A stretch of DNA of 64,000 nt from NCBI RefSeq assembly GCF_014199985.1, contig NZ_JACHOS010000004.1, positions 248,001-312,000 of the forward strand, in the 5' to 3' direction. This document shows, in pieces, positions 36,526 to 46,868 of the stretch (position 1 is its first letter; each line of letters starts with the position of its first letter). The position numbers and the translations under genes are program-made. Under the pieces are notes generated by a model. The model saw only the letters and a list, made by a program, of their open reading frames with translations, was not told where the DNA came from and did not search any database. Source of the DNA: Methylorubrum rhodesianum (GTDB lineage Bacteria; Pseudomonadota; Alphaproteobacteria; Rhizobiales; Beijerinckiaceae).

Positions 36526-39500
36526 TCACTCGGCCGGCACCGTCGCGGGTCCGCCCCGGCGACGCTTCGCCCAGAGCCGGAGACGGTCGAGATACAGGTA
36601 GACGACCGGTGTCGTGTAGAGGGTCAGGATCTGGCTGACGATGAGTCCACCGACAATGGCCGTGCCGAGCGGCCGGCGCAGTTCCGCGCCCTCGCCGCCG
36701 GCGATGATGAGCGGCGCCGCGCCGAGCAGGGCGGCCAGCGTCGTCATCATGATCGGGCGGAAGCGCAGGATGCAGGCCTCGTAGATCGCCTCGCCCGGCG
36801 TCAGGCCGCGGGTCCGCTCGGCGTCGAGGGCGAAGTCGATCATCAGGATCGCGTTCTTCTTCACGATGCCGATCAGCAGGAACACGGCGATCAGCGCGAT
36901 GATGGTGAACTCGGTGCCGGTGGTGAGCAGCGCGACGATGGCACCGATTCCGGCCGAGGGCAGCGTCGAGAGAATCGTGATCGGGTGGATGTAGCTCTCG
37001 TAGAGGATGCCGAGCACGGCGTAGACGGCCAGCAGCGCCGCCAGGATCAGCAGCGGCTGGCGCGAGGCCGATTCCTGATAGCTCTTGGCCGCGCCCGCGA
37101 ACTCGCCGTGGATGGTCTGCGGCAGTTGCAGATCGAGCATGGTCTGCTCGATCACGGCGGTCGCCTCGCTCAGGCTCTTGCCCGGTACGAGGTTGAACGA
37201 GATCGTCGTGGCCACGAACAGGCCCTGGTGAGAGACCTGAACCGGCGCATTGCCGGTCTCGAAATGCGCGAAGGCCGAGAGCGGGACCATCGTCTCCTTC
37301 GCGCTCGATACCGGCGCGCTCGACGAGGCGCCGCCCTTGCTCGCGGCGATGGCGTTGCCCGCAGCGTTGCGGGCCGAGTCGGCAGCGATGGCCGCGGCCG
37401 TATCGGTGGTCGAGGTGCCGGAGGTGGACGCCTGTGAGGCGGTCGTCGTTCCGCCTCCCGCGACCGTGCCGGCGACCGCGTTGGTGGTCGCCGATCCCCG
37501 CGCCCGGCCGCCCGTGGTCGAGACGTAGATCGTCTTCAGCACCTCCGGGTTCTGGAGGTATCGCGGCGCGATCTCCATCACCACGTGGTACTGGTTGAGC
37601 GGGTTGTAGATCGTCGAGACCTGCCGCTGGCCGAAGGCGTCGTAGAGGGTGTTGTCGATCTGGTCGGGCGTGATGCCGTAGCGGAAGGCGGTGGCGCGAT
37701 CGATCACGAGGCGGCTTTCCAGGCCGCCCTCCTGCTGGTCGGAGGTGACGTCGGCGAAGATGTCGGTGCGCTTCTGGAGCGCCTGCAGGAGCTTCGGCGA
37801 GGCGGCGTAGAGCTCGGCCGCGGTGTCGCCCTGGAGCGTGTACTGGTACTGAGCGAAGCTCTGGCGGCCGCCCATCTTCAGGTCCTGGCGCGGAAACAGG
37901 AACAGGCGCGCGCCCGCCACCTGGGCGAGCTTGGGCCTGAGCCGGGCCATCACCTTCTCGATGGAATCGCGCTGGCCGAGGGGTTTGAGCCCGACGAAGA
38001 CGTTGGCCGAGTTGGTCCCCCGCCCCCCGGTGAAGCCGACGATGCTCTCGACCGCCGGATCCGCCTGCACGATGGCGCTCGCCCGCTGCAGCTTGTCCTT
38101 CATCGACTGGAACGAGATGCGCTGGTCGGCCTGGATGCCGCCCATGAGCTGGCCGGTATCCTGATCGGGGAAGAAGCCCTTCGGCACGATGATGTAGCCG
38201 TAGACCGTGAGCCCGATCGCGATGAACACGCTGAGCGCGGTCAATCGGCGGTGATGGAGGGCGATGCGCAGGGTCCGCTCGTAGCCGGCGAGCATTGCGT
38301 CGAAGCCGCCCTCCAGCATCCGCAGCAGGAGGTTGGGGCGCCTGCCCTGCATCTCCGCCTCGGGCTTGAGCAGGATCGCGCACATCATCGGCGTCGTCGT
38401 CAGCGAGAGCACGAGCGAGACGAGGATCGCCAGCGACAGGGTGACGGCGAATTCCTGGAACAGCCTTCCGACGATGCCGCCCATCAGGAGGATCGGCAGG
38501 AACACGGCGATGAGCGACAGGCTCATCGAGACCACGGTGAAACCGACTTCGCGGGCGCCGAGCAGGGCCGCCTCGACCCGCGGCTTACCCGCCTCGATGT
38601 GGCGCTGGATGTTCTCCAAGACGACGATGGCGTCGTCCACGACGAAGCCTGTCGCGATGATGAGTGCCATCAGCGACAGGATGTCGAGGGAGTAGTCGAG
38701 CATCCACATCGCACCGAACGTGCCGATGATCGAGATCGGCACCGCCACCGCCGGGATCAGTGTCGCCCGCCACGAGCGCAGGAAGATGAAGGTGACGAAG
38801 ATCACGAGGATGACCGCGATGATCAGCGTCTCCTCGGTGCTCGCCAGCGAGGCGCGGATCGTGGCGGATCGGTCGCCGGAGATGTTGAGGTCGATGTCGC
38901 CCGGCAGCGCCGCCTTCACCTGCGGGATCGCCGCGCGCACCCGCTCCACGGTCTCGACGACGTTCGAGCCCGGCTGCTTGTAGATGAACAGGATCACGCC
39001 CGGCTTGCCGTCGACGAGGCCGAGATTGCGCTTGTCCTCGACCGAGTCGACCACCTCGCCGACATCGGCCAGCCGCACGGCGGCACCGTTGCGGTAGGCC
39101 ACCACGATGTCGCGGTAGTCGGAGGCCTGCCGGCCCTGGTCGTTGGCGTAGAGCTGGTAGCGGCGGTCGCCCGCCACGATGTCGCCCTTGGGCGAGTTGG
39201 CATTGGCCGAGGCCAGCCCCGCACGGATGCCTTCGAGACCGATGCCGTAGTGGAACAGGGCGGTCGGATCGAGTTCGACCCGCACCGCCGGCAGCGACGA
39301 GCCGCCGATATCGACGTTGCCGACGCCCTCGATCTGGCTCATCCGCTGCTGCACGATGGTCGCGGCGGAATCGTAGAGCTGGCCGGGCGTCAGGGTGTCC
39401 GAGGTGAGACCGAGGATCAGGATCGGCGAATCGGCCGGGTTGAACTTGCGGTAGGTCGGGTTGGTGCGAAGCGCCGTCGGCAGGTCGGCGCGCGCGGCGT

Positions 39501-39837
39501 TGATCGCCGCCTGCACGTCGCGGGCGGCGCCGTCGATGTCGCGGTTGAGGCCGAACAGCAGGACGATCCGCACCGTGCCGGTGGAGCTCGTGGACGTCAT
39601 CTCGTTGACGTCGGCGATCGCCCCGAGCCGCCGCTCCAGCGGCGCGGCGACCGTCGTCGCCATGGTCTCGGGCGAGGCGCCGGCCATCTGCGCCTGGACG
39701 AGGATGACGGGAAAGTCGACCTGCGGCAGCGGCGCCACCGGCAGCCGCACATAGGCGAACAGGCCGGCGAGCATCAGGCCGATGGTGAGAAGCGTCGTCG
39801 CGACCGGGCGGCGGATGAAGGGTTCGGAGAGGTTCAA
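36526..39837 (-). CDS. mdtC: RND efflux pump subunit, MdtC type, with a large insertion
   Basis: 1103-residue inner-membrane RND transporter, the second of a heteromeric pair. It has [19 protein letters not shown] (helix 1), the proton-relay region [14 protein letters not shown] in helix 4, and the helix 10-12 blocks [17 protein letters not shown] and [20 protein letters not shown]. Standard MdtC is about 1025 residues; here about 75 extra residues lie at roughly 771-849, rich in Thr, Ser, Ala and Gly. The start overlaps the stop of the upstream pump gene by four bases (39834-39837, ATGA). Confidence 0.93.
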   Translation of the reverse strand: MNLSEPFIRRPVATTLLTIGLMLAGLFAYVRLPVAPLPQVDFPVILVQAQMAGASPETMATTVAAPLERRLGAIADVNEMTSTSSTGTVRIVLLFGLNRDIDGAARDVQAAINAARADLPTALRTNPTYRKFNPADSPILILGLTSDTLTPGQLYDSAATIVQQRMSQIEGVGNVDIGGSSLPAVRVELDPTALFHYGIGLEGIRAGLASANANSPKGDIVAGDRRYQLYANDQGRQASDYRDIVVAYRNGAAVRLADVGEVVDSVEDKRNLGLVDGKPGVILFIYKQPGSNVVETVERVRAAIPQVKAALPGDIDLNISGDRSATIRASLASTEETLIIAVILVIFVTFIFLRSWRATLIPAVAVPISIIGTFGAMWMLDYSLDILSLMALIIATGFVVDDAIVVLENIQRHIEAGKPRVEAALLGAREVGFTVVSMSLSLIAVFLPILLMGGIVGRLFQEFAVTLSLAILVSLVLSLTTTPMMCAILLKPEAEMQGRRPNLLLRMLEGGFDAMLAGYERTLRIALHHRRLTALSVFIAIGLTVYGYIIVPKGFFPDQDTGQLMGGIQADQRISFQSMKDKLQRASAIVQADPAVESIVGFTGGRGTNSANVFVGLKPLGQRDSIEKVMARLRPKLAQVAGARLFLFPRQDLKMGGRQSFAQYQYTLQGDTAAELYAASPKLLQALQKRTDIFADVTSDQQEGGLESRLVIDRATAFRYGITPDQIDNTLYDAFGQRQVSTIYNPLNQYHVVMEIAPRYLQNPEVLKTIYVSTTGGRARGSATTNAVAGTVAGGGTTTASQASTSGTSTTDTAAAIAADSARNAAGNAIAASKGGASSSAPVSSAKETMVPLSAFAHFETGNAPVQVSHQGLFVATTISFNLVPGKSLSEATAVIEQTMLDLQLPQTIHGEFAGAAKSYQESASRQPLLILAALLAVYAVLGILYESYIHPITILSTLPSAGIGAIVALLTTGTEFTIIALIAVFLLIGIVKKNAILMIDFALDAERTRGLTPGEAIYEACILRFRPIMMTTLAALLGAAPLIIAGGEGAELRRPLGTAIVGGLIVSQILTLYTTPVVYLYLDRLRLWAKRRRGGPATVPAE

Positions 39838-42800
39838 GGGACCGCCCCGCCCGGCGCGAGCCCGTCCTGCTCCCGCCGCCGGGTGATCCGCCGTTCAAGC
39901 CGGTCGAAGGCGAGATAGATCACCGGCGTCGTGAACAGCGTCAGCACCTGGCTGACGATGAGGCCGCCGGCGATGACGATGCCGAGCGGCTGTCGCAGCT
40001 CCGAGCCGACGCCGGAGCCGATGATCATCGGGACCGCCGCGAACAGGGCGGCGAGCGTCGTCATCAGGATCGGGCGGAAGCGCAGCAGGCAGGCCTCGTA
40101 GATCGCGTCGCGCGGCGTCTTGCCCTCCTCGCGCTCCGCCTGGAGCGCGAAGTCGATCATCATGATCGCGTTCTTCTTCACGATGCCGATCAGGAGCACG
40201 ATGCCGATGATCGCGATGATGTCGAGGGAGAGCCCGAACAACATCAGCCCGAGCAGAGCGCCGATCCCCGCCGACGGGAGCGTCGAGAGGATGGTGATGG
40301 GATGGATGAAGCTCTCGTAGAGCACGCCCAGCACGATGTAGACGGTGACAATGGCGGCGCAGACGAGGAACAGCTCGTTGGAGAGCGCCGACTCGAACGC
40401 GAAGACCGAGCCCTGCGGCACCACGTTGAAGCTCGCCGGCAGGTTGATCTGTTGTCGCGCGACCTCGAGTGCCTCGACCGCCTGGCCCAGCGCCACGCCC
40501 GGCGCGAGGTTGAACGAGACGGTGGTGGCCGGGAACTGGCCGAGATGGCCGATCAGCAGCGGCGCGCGCCGCTCCTCGACCTTCGCCACTGCCGAGAGGG
40601 GCACCTGCCCCGAGGGGGCGGTGGAGGAGGGAAGGTAGAGGTTGTCGAGGGAGGCGAGCGACGTGTGCAGCTTCGGGTCCGCCTCCAGGATCACCCGGTA
40701 CTGGTTCGACTGGGTGAAGATGGTCGAGACGATGCGCTGGCCGAAGGCGTCGTAGAGCACGTTGTCGATGGTGGCCGGCGTGATGCCGTAACGGCCGGCG
40801 GTGGCGCGATCGATCGTGACGTAGGCCGCCAGCCCGTTGCCCTGGTAGTCGCTGGTGACGTCGGCGAGCAGGGGCGAGCGGCGCAGGGCCTCGACGTAGC
40901 GCGGCACCCAGGTCTCGAAGTCGCCGAGATTCGGGTTCTCGAGAATGACTTGGTACTGCGTCGCCGAAACCGCGGTGTCGATCGTCAGATCCTGCACCGG
41001 CTGCATGTAGAGCCGCACGCCGGGCACGCCGCTCGTCGCCGCGTTGAGCCGACGGATGATCGCGCTCGCATCCGCGCTGCGGACCTCGCGCGGCTTCAGA
41101 TTGATGAGGAAGCGGCCGGAATTGAGGGTGACGTTCTGCCCGTCCACGCCGATGAAGGACGACAGGCTGGCCACGTCCGGATCCTTCAGCACCACGTCGG
41201 CCAGCGCCTGCTGGCGCTCCGCCATGGCTTCGTAGGAGACGCTCTGGTCGGCCTGTGAGATGCCCTGGATCACGCCCGTGTCCTGCACGGGGAAGAAGCC
41301 CTTGGGGATCACCACGAACAGGTAGGCGGTGAGGGCCACCGTGCCGAGGGTGACGATGAGCGTCAGGCCCTGGTTCGCCAGCACGACGCGCAGGGCCCGG
41401 CCGTAGAGGGCGATGACGCCGTCGTTCAGCCGCCGGCCGAAGCGGGCGATCGGCCCCTCCCGGCGGGCGGCCGGCGTGTCGGCGCCGTGGGCGACGGGCT
41501 TCAAGAGCCGCGCGCACAGCATCGGAACGAGGGTCAACGAGACCACCGCCGAGATGACGATGGTCGCCGCCAGCGTGATCGCGAATTCGCGGAACAGGCG
41601 CCCCACCACGTCGGCCATGAACAGCAGCGGGATCAGCACCGCGATCAGCGAGACGGTGAGCGAGATGATGGTGAAGCCGATCTCGCGGCTTCCCTTCAGC
41701 GCCGCCTCGAACGGGCTGTCGCCCTCCTCGACATGGCGGGCGATGTTCTCGATGACGACGATGGCGTCGTCCACGACGAAGCCGGTGGCGATGGTCAGCG
41801 CCATCAGCGAGAGGTTGTCGAGGGAGAAGCCCCAGGCATCCATCGCCGCGAGCGCGCCAATCAGCGAGAGCGGGACCGACAGACTCGGGATCAGCGTTGC
41901 GGAGAAGCTGCGCAGGAACAGGAAGATCACCATCACGACCAGCGCGATGGCGAGCATCAGCTCGAACTGCACGTCGTGGACGGAGGCGCGGATCGTCGTC
42001 GTGCGGTCGGTCAGCGTCGCGATCGAGACCGCGGCCGGCATGGTCGCCTGAAGCTGCGGCAGCAGCCGCTTGATGCGGTCCACCGTGTCGATGACGTTGG
42101 CGCCGGGCTGGCGCTGGATGTTCAGGATGACCGCGGGCGTGCGATCGGCCCAGGCGCCGAGCCGGGTGTTCTCGGCCCCGTCCACGACCTGCGCCACATC
42201 GGTGAGGTGGACCGGCGAGCCGTTGCGGTAGGCGATGATCGCGCTGGCGTAGACGGCCGGGTCGCGGACCTGATCGTTGGCGTTGATGGCGTAGGACTGG
42301 GTCGGCCCGTCGATGTTGCCCTTGGGCGTATTGACGTTGAGGTTGGCGATCGTCGTGCGCAGATCGTCGATGTTGAGGCCGTAGGCGGCCATCGCCAGGG
42401 AATTGAACCGCACCCGCACCGCCGGCCGCTGCCCGCCGCCCATGCTGACGAGACCGACGCCGGCGATCTGGCTGATTTTCTGAGCGAGCCGCGTTTCGGC
42501 GAGATCGCGCACCTGCGTCAGCGGCATCGTCGCCGAGGTCAGCGCCAGGGTCAGCACGGGCGCGTCCGCCGGATTGACCTTGGCGTAGATCGGCGGGGCG
42601 GGCAGATCGGTCGGCAGCAGGTTTCCCGCCGCGTTGATCGCCGCCTGGACCGATTGCTCGGCGATGTCGAGGGGGATGTCGAGGTTGAACTGGAGCGTGA
42701 TGACGGAGGCCCCCGCCGAACTCTGCGAGGACATCTGGTTGAGGTTGGCCATCTGGCCGAACTGCCGCTCCAGCGGCGCGGTGACCGCCGAGGTCATCAC

Positions 42801-42971
42801 CTCCGGACTCGCCCCCGGATAGAAGGTCTGCACCTGGATCGTCGGGTAATCGACGGCCGGCAGGGCCGAGACCGGCAGGTTCAGGTAGGAGACCGCGCCG
42901 ACGATCAGGATCGCCAGCATCGACAGGGTCGTCGCGACGGGCCGCAGGATGAAGATGCGGGACGGGTTCAT
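39834..42971 (-). CDS. mdtB: RND efflux pump subunit, MdtB type
   Basis: 1045-residue RND transporter of the HAE1 family, first of the pump pair. It has [19 protein letters not shown], the [17 protein letters not shown] relay helix, [33 protein letters not shown] and the C-terminal [16 protein letters not shown] motif. Two periplasmic halves are of normal size. It works with the membrane fusion protein encoded upstream (12-base gap) and the OprM-type channel. MdtBC-type pumps export bile salts and some antibiotics in enterobacteria; substrates here are unknown. Confidence 0.94.
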   Translation of the reverse strand: MNPSRIFILRPVATTLSMLAILIVGAVSYLNLPVSALPAVDYPTIQVQTFYPGASPEVMTSAVTAPLERQFGQMANLNQMSSQSSAGASVITLQFNLDIPLDIAEQSVQAAINAAGNLLPTDLPAPPIYAKVNPADAPVLTLALTSATMPLTQVRDLAETRLAQKISQIAGVGLVSMGGGQRPAVRVRFNSLAMAAYGLNIDDLRTTIANLNVNTPKGNIDGPTQSYAINANDQVRDPAVYASAIIAYRNGSPVHLTDVAQVVDGAENTRLGAWADRTPAVILNIQRQPGANVIDTVDRIKRLLPQLQATMPAAVSIATLTDRTTTIRASVHDVQFELMLAIALVVMVIFLFLRSFSATLIPSLSVPLSLIGALAAMDAWGFSLDNLSLMALTIATGFVVDDAIVVIENIARHVEEGDSPFEAALKGSREIGFTIISLTVSLIAVLIPLLFMADVVGRLFREFAITLAATIVISAVVSLTLVPMLCARLLKPVAHGADTPAARREGPIARFGRRLNDGVIALYGRALRVVLANQGLTLIVTLGTVALTAYLFVVIPKGFFPVQDTGVIQGISQADQSVSYEAMAERQQALADVVLKDPDVASLSSFIGVDGQNVTLNSGRFLINLKPREVRSADASAIIRRLNAATSGVPGVRLYMQPVQDLTIDTAVSATQYQVILENPNLGDFETWVPRYVEALRRSPLLADVTSDYQGNGLAAYVTIDRATAGRYGITPATIDNVLYDAFGQRIVSTIFTQSNQYRVILEADPKLHTSLASLDNLYLPSSTAPSGQVPLSAVAKVEERRAPLLIGHLGQFPATTVSFNLAPGVALGQAVEALEVARQQINLPASFNVVPQGSVFAFESALSNELFLVCAAIVTVYIVLGVLYESFIHPITILSTLPSAGIGALLGLMLFGLSLDIIAIIGIVLLIGIVKKNAIMMIDFALQAEREEGKTPRDAIYEACLLRFRPILMTTLAALFAAVPMIIGSGVGSELRQPLGIVIAGGLIVSQVLTLFTTPVIYLAFDRLERRITRRREQDGLAPGGAVP

Positions 42972-42983
42972 GGCCGCATCCGT

Positions 42984-44366
42984 TTACGGTGCCGGGCGCC
43001 GGCGTCCCCGGCGCTCCTGTCCATTCTCCGTCGAGCCCGCCGCCGCACCGGCGGCCGGCGTCGCGGGGAGCGTCGCGCCGGGCGCGCCCGCGGCCGGTGC
43101 GGCGGCCTGCGGGCCGTTCGCGTGGCCGACGACGCGCACGGGGGCGCCCTCGCGCAGGCGGTCGGTGCCGTCGGTGACGACCCGGTCGCCCGGGGCGAGG
43201 CCCGAGACCACCACCGTGTTCACGCCGTCGGTCTCGCCGGTCTTGATCGGGCGGACCGTGACCTTCTCGTCGCCGTCCATCAGGTAGACGTAGGTGCCCG
43301 GCGTACCGCGCAGGATCGCGGCGTTCGGCACCAGGGCCGCGTTCTGGATCGTCTCGACCGTGAGGCGGGCGTTCACGAACTGGTTCGGGAACAGGGTTTC
43401 CTCCTCGTTCTCGAACATCGCCCGCAGCTTCACCGTGCCGGTCGTCGTGTCGATCTGGTTGTCGATGGTTTCGAGCCGGCCGGTCGCGATCTCGTGCTGG
43501 TCGCTGCGGTCGTAGGCGCGCACGGTGAGCTTCGCCCCCTGGCGCAGCCGGCGCATCACCCGCGCCACGTCGTCCTCCGGCAGCGTGAACACCACCGAGA
43601 TCGGGCGGAGCTGCGTGACCACGACGATGTTGGTCGAGCCGGCGGTGATGTAGTTGCCGAGATCGACCTGCCTCAGGCCGACCCGGCCCTCCACCGGCGA
43701 GACGATCCGGGCATAGGTGAGGTTGAGCTTTTGCTGATCGACCAGCGCCTGATCGGCCGCGACCGTCCCCTCGTTCTGCTTCACCAGGGCGGCCTGGGTG
43801 TCGACGTTCTGCTTCGAGATCGAATCCTGCCGGTTCAGGGTCTGGTAGCGCTGAAGGTCGAGCCTCGAGTTCTGCAGCAGCGCCTGGTCGCGGGCGAGCT
43901 GGCCCTGATACTGGGCGAGCAGCGCCTCGTAGGGGCGCGGGTCGATCTGGGCGAGGAAATCGCCCTCCTTCACCATCTGCCCCTCGCGGAAGCCGATCTT
44001 GGTGAGGTAGCCGCTGATCTGCGAGCGGATCGAAACGGTGGCGAGCGGCGTCACGGTGCCGAGCCCCTGCAGCACCACCGGCATGTCGCCGGTCACGACC
44101 GGCGCGATGCCGACCGCCTGCTTCATCTCGGCGGGCCGCCCGCCGCGGCCGTGACCGCCCGATCCCGGCGCCTGCGCCGTCTGCTCCGTTGGCTTCTGCC
44201 GGGCGTCGTAGGTGCGATGGGCCACCGCGCCGGCTCCGCCGAGAATCAGCAGCGCGAGCATCCAGCGGCCGAACTTCCGCCGTCGGCGGACCGGCGCGGT
44301 CGGCACCGGGTCCGCCGTCCGGTATTCCCGGGCGGTCTCCCTGCGTATCGGCGAACTCTCGTTCAT
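42984..44366 (-). CDS. mdtA: RND efflux membrane fusion protein, MdtA type
   Basis: 460-residue periplasmic adaptor. A membrane anchor lies at about 32-48 (KFGRWMLALLILGGAGAVA), then lipoyl half-motifs (LGTVTPLATVSIRSQISGYL and the later ARIVSPVEGRVGLRQVDLGNYI), a coiled-coil hairpin (about 165-215) and a beta-barrel region. The C-terminal tail of some 60 residues is Ala/Pro/Gly-rich and ends in a basic RRGRRRPAP, probably disordered. First gene of the mdtA-mdtB-mdtC-OMF operon. The promoter probably lies in 44367-44522. Confidence 0.93.
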   Translation of the reverse strand: MNESSPIRRETAREYRTADPVPTAPVRRRRKFGRWMLALLILGGAGAVAHRTYDARQKPTEQTAQAPGSGGHGRGGRPAEMKQAVGIAPVVTGDMPVVLQGLGTVTPLATVSIRSQISGYLTKIGFREGQMVKEGDFLAQIDPRPYEALLAQYQGQLARDQALLQNSRLDLQRYQTLNRQDSISKQNVDTQAALVKQNEGTVAADQALVDQQKLNLTYARIVSPVEGRVGLRQVDLGNYITAGSTNIVVVTQLRPISVVFTLPEDDVARVMRRLRQGAKLTVRAYDRSDQHEIATGRLETIDNQIDTTTGTVKLRAMFENEEETLFPNQFVNARLTVETIQNAALVPNAAILRGTPGTYVYLMDGDEKVTVRPIKTGETDGVNTVVVSGLAPGDRVVTDGTDRLREGAPVRVVGHANGPQAAAPAAGAPGATLPATPAAGAAAGSTENGQERRGRRRPAP

Positions 44367-44522
44367 CCCTCACACACTCGTCGATGTCGTTCACGGCCAC
44401 CGGGTCCGGGCCGGTCCGCAGGAACGCGTCAGATGGCCGGAGGTCCGATCCCGTCGAGACCGGGCACCCGATAGGTCCCGCCTCGGTACGGCCGGCGAGC
44501 GTCGCCTGGCAATGCGGTGTTC

Positions 44523-44696
44523 CTACGGCGCCGACGTTTCCGGCATGTTGCTGCGCCCCGGCTCGCCCTGCGACTGATAGAGGCGCATCACGTCGCGAAA
44601 CGATGCGTCAACAGGCGTCACCGGCAGAACGAGACGCAGGCCGAGCCCAAGGCCGGCGGAAAGGGCGGCCAGCAGCAGACAGGTTCCCAGACGCAT
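44523..44696 (-). CDS. Small membrane or secreted protein
   Basis: 57 residues: one hydrophobic segment (MRLGTCLLLAALSAGLGLGL) that could be a signal anchor, then a short polar tail (SFRDVMRLYQSQGEP). Upstream bases GGCGGAA give a modest binding site. It lies 156 bases upstream of mdtA on the same strand and could be transcribed with it. No family recognised; real-gene status is tentative. Confidence 0.45.
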   Translation of the reverse strand: MRLGTCLLLAALSAGLGLGLRLVLPVTPVDASFRDVMRLYQSQGEPGRSNMPETSAP

Positions 44697-44753
44697 GTTC
44701 CGCCGATGGCGAGAGACCGAAGCAGCGCGAGGCGCGCGGCCCGACCGGACATG

Positions 44754-44866
44754 AAAAAAGCCGCCGTGTCGAGCGGCGGCCTTTTCATGAGGACGACCGG
44801 ACCGGCCTGCCACACCCAAGAGACGAGGGGGCGAAGTCCCTTCAGCGCGGCGGCCGGTCCGACCGT
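44754..44866 (-). ncRNA. Candidate small RNA with intrinsic terminator
   Basis: On the minus strand: TTGACG (44896-44901), 17 bases, CATGTT (44873-44878), then a transcript folding with a perfect 10-base stem (44852-44861 with 44798-44807) that encloses a GGGACUUCGCCCCC hairpin, a short single-stranded stretch, and a terminator stem GCCGCCG/CGGCGGC (44774-44780 with 44760-44766) followed by six Us (44754-44759). The terminator can also work in the plus direction. No protein gene on either strand ends here. A family name cannot be given. Confidence 0.5.
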
Positions 44867-45131
44867 GGGGTGAACATGCGCTTACGACTGATGATCGTCA
44901 ACATTCGTCACCCCTTCGCCGCGTCGCAAAAGCCGGATTTGGCGGGCCATCTGCAGACCGGTGTGCGTGATCGCACGTCGCATCGACTGAGATGCGAAGT
45001 GTTCCGCAAAGGTTCCGCAAGACACCCTTGTCTTCGAGCGTGGAGCGACCAGTCGCACGCAAGTTTCCTCTCCGCTCCCTGCTTGCGGGAGGACGCTTGG
45101 AGCGAAGCACCGGCTCTGCGAAGACATCGCC
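44867..45131. promoter_or_regulatory. Gap upstream of the aminotransferase gene
   Basis: It holds the candidate promoter for the minus-strand small RNA and an inverted repeat GGGGTGA (44867-44873)/TCACCCC (44908-44914). A short plus-strand frame starting at 44876 (MRLRLMIVNIRHP) lacks a ribosome binding site. The aminotransferase promoter is presumably here but I could not place it. Confidence 0.4.
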
Positions 45132-46316
45132 ATGGATCCCGCCGCGAATCGCATCCCCGCCCACACCGCTCATCCCGTCTTTGCCGAGCTGCCGGAAACG
45201 GTGTTCGAAGCGATGTCGCGGCTGGCGCGGCAGCACAGCGCGATCAATCTCGGCCAGGGCTTTCCCGATGGACAGGGGCCCGACGACGTGCGCGCTGCCG
45301 CCGCGCGGGCGCTGGAGAGCGTGAGCAACCAGTATCCGCCGATGATGGGGCTGCCGTCCCTGCGCAGCGCCATCGCCGCGCATTACTGGCACCATCAGGG
45401 TCTCGACCTCGACCCCGAGCGCGAGGTGATGGTGACTTCGGGGGCGACGGAGGCGCTGGCCGGAGCACTGATGGCGCTGGTGCGGCCGGGCGACGAGGTC
45501 GTGCTGTTCGAGCCGATGTACGACGCCTACCTGCCCCTGGTGCGGCGCACGGGCGGTGTGCCGCGTTTCGTCACGCTCCAGCCGCCGCATTTCCGGATCG
45601 AGGCGGCGGCGCTCGCCGAAGTTTTTTCCGAGCGCACCCGCGTCGTGCTCCTCAACAACCCGCTCAACCCGAGCGCCACGGTCTTCGGATCGGACGACCT
45701 CGGCCTGCTCGCCGGTTTCTGCCGCCGCTTCGACGCGGTGGCGGTCTGCGACGAGGTCTGGGAGCACGTGATCTTCGACGAACGGCGCCACCTGCCGCTG
45801 ATGGCGCTCCCCGGCATGCGGGAGCGGACGGTGAAGATCGGCTCGGCCGGCAAGATCTTCAGCCTCACCGGCTGGAAGGTCGGCTTCGTCATGGCAGCCC
45901 AGCCGCTGATGCGCGTCCTGTCGCGGGCGCACCAGTTCCTCACCTTCACCACGCCGCCGAACCTCCAGGAGGCCGTCGCCTACGGGCTCTCCAAGGACGA
46001 CGCCTATTTCGAGGGCATGCGTGCCGACCTCGCCCGTTCCCGCGACCGGCTGGCGGCGGGCCTGTCGCGGATTGGCTTCACGGTGCTGCCGAGTGCCGGC
46101 ACCTATTTCCTCACGGTCGATGTCGCCGGGCTTGCCGATGACGACGTCACCTTCTGCGAGCGGATCGTGAGGGAGCACGGCGTGGCCGCCATTCCCGTCA
46201 GTGCCTTCTACGCCCAGGGAAACGTGCGACACCTCGTTCGCTTCTGCTTCGCGAAGACGGACGCCACCCTCGATGCGGCGGTCGAGCGGCTGGCGGAATT
46301 GTTTCGCGCGGGGTGA
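45132..46316 (+). CDS. Class I/II PLP aminotransferase (YbdL/KAT-like)
   Basis: 394-residue fold-type I aminotransferase. It has INLGQGFPDGQGP (substrate-loop Gly/Phe), NNPLNPSATVF, CDEVWEHVIFDE and the PLP Lys near 240 in IGSAGKIFSLTGWKVGF, with the phosphate-binding Arg in the usual place. These features match the YbdL / kynurenine-glutamine transaminase K group that acts on methionine, glutamine or aromatic amino acids. Given mtnP and metY in the window it could serve the last methionine-salvage step, but that is inference. Confidence 0.88.
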   Translation: MDPAANRIPAHTAHPVFAELPETVFEAMSRLARQHSAINLGQGFPDGQGPDDVRAAAARALESVSNQYPPMMGLPSLRSAIAAHYWHHQGLDLDPEREVMVTSGATEALAGALMALVRPGDEVVLFEPMYDAYLPLVRRTGGVPRFVTLQPPHFRIEAAALAEVFSERTRVVLLNNPLNPSATVFGSDDLGLLAGFCRRFDAVAVCDEVWEHVIFDERRHLPLMALPGMRERTVKIGSAGKIFSLTGWKVGFVMAAQPLMRVLSRAHQFLTFTTPPNLQEAVAYGLSKDDAYFEGMRADLARSRDRLAAGLSRIGFTVLPSAGTYFLTVDVAGLADDDVTFCERIVREHGVAAIPVSAFYAQGNVRHLVRFCFAKTDATLDAAVERLAELFRAG

Positions 46317-46366
46317 GCGGGCGCGCTTCCTTGTGCAACGCTCGGGGCGGGGCCACATCCTCTGCC

Positions 46367-46831
46367 ATGACCACCTCCGCCCATACCCCCAGCATGGCCT
46401 ATCGCGAGCCCGCCGGGGCGGCGCAGCTGCGCCGCTTCACCGACACCAGCACGGAGGCGAGCCTCCAGCGCCTGGAGCAGCTTGCTCATCTGATGGACTC
46501 GGCCTTTCTCCTGCCGGGCATCAACCGCCGCGTCGGCCTCGACGCGGTGATCGGCCTCGTCCCCGTGCTCGGCGACATCGCGGGCATGGCGATCGCCTCG
46601 TACATCGTCTACGAGGCGAAACGGCTCGGCGCGCCGCGCTGGCTGGTCTGGCGCATGATGGCCAACGTCGCCCTCGACGGCGCGGTGGGCTCGGTGCCGC
46701 TGGCCGGCGACCTGCTCGACGCGGCCTTCAAGGCCAACCGTCGCAACGTGCGCCTGCTGCGCCGCCATCTCGAGCGCAAGGGCAGCTTGCGGCCGAGCGA
46801 GATCGAGGGCACCGCAGTCCGGCTCGACTGA
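46367..46831 (+). CDS. DUF4112 protein
   Basis: 154-residue protein of the DUF4112 family: LEQLAHLMDSAFLLPGINRRVGLDAVIGLVPVLGD, then a hydrophobic AGMAIASYIVYEA stretch and GSVPLAGDLLDAAFKANRRN. It is likely membrane-associated with two short hydrophobic helices. Function unknown. The start at MTTSAHTPS (46367) is preferred over an upstream GTG whose residues do not match the family and overlap the aminotransferase stop. It precedes the permease gene by 37 bases. Confidence 0.85.
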   Translation: MTTSAHTPSMAYREPAGAAQLRRFTDTSTEASLQRLEQLAHLMDSAFLLPGINRRVGLDAVIGLVPVLGDIAGMAIASYIVYEAKRLGAPRWLVWRMMANVALDGAVGSVPLAGDLLDAAFKANRRNVRLLRRHLERKGSLRPSEIEGTAVRLD

Positions 46832-46868
46832 GCCGGCATCGGCCGCCCGAGCGTGAGGGTTGGAGCCG

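Noticed and set aside
39895..44474. Very long open frames antisense to the RND efflux genes (up to about 1500 codons)
   Set aside because: They mirror real genes in a GC-rich genome, are rich in Arg, Asp and His with no domains, and the sense strand encodes clear RND proteins.
44876..45130. Plus-strand frame MRLRLMIVNIRHP upstream of the aminotransferase
   Set aside because: No ribosome binding site, later residues are noise, and the region overlaps a better explained minus-strand promoter and small RNA.
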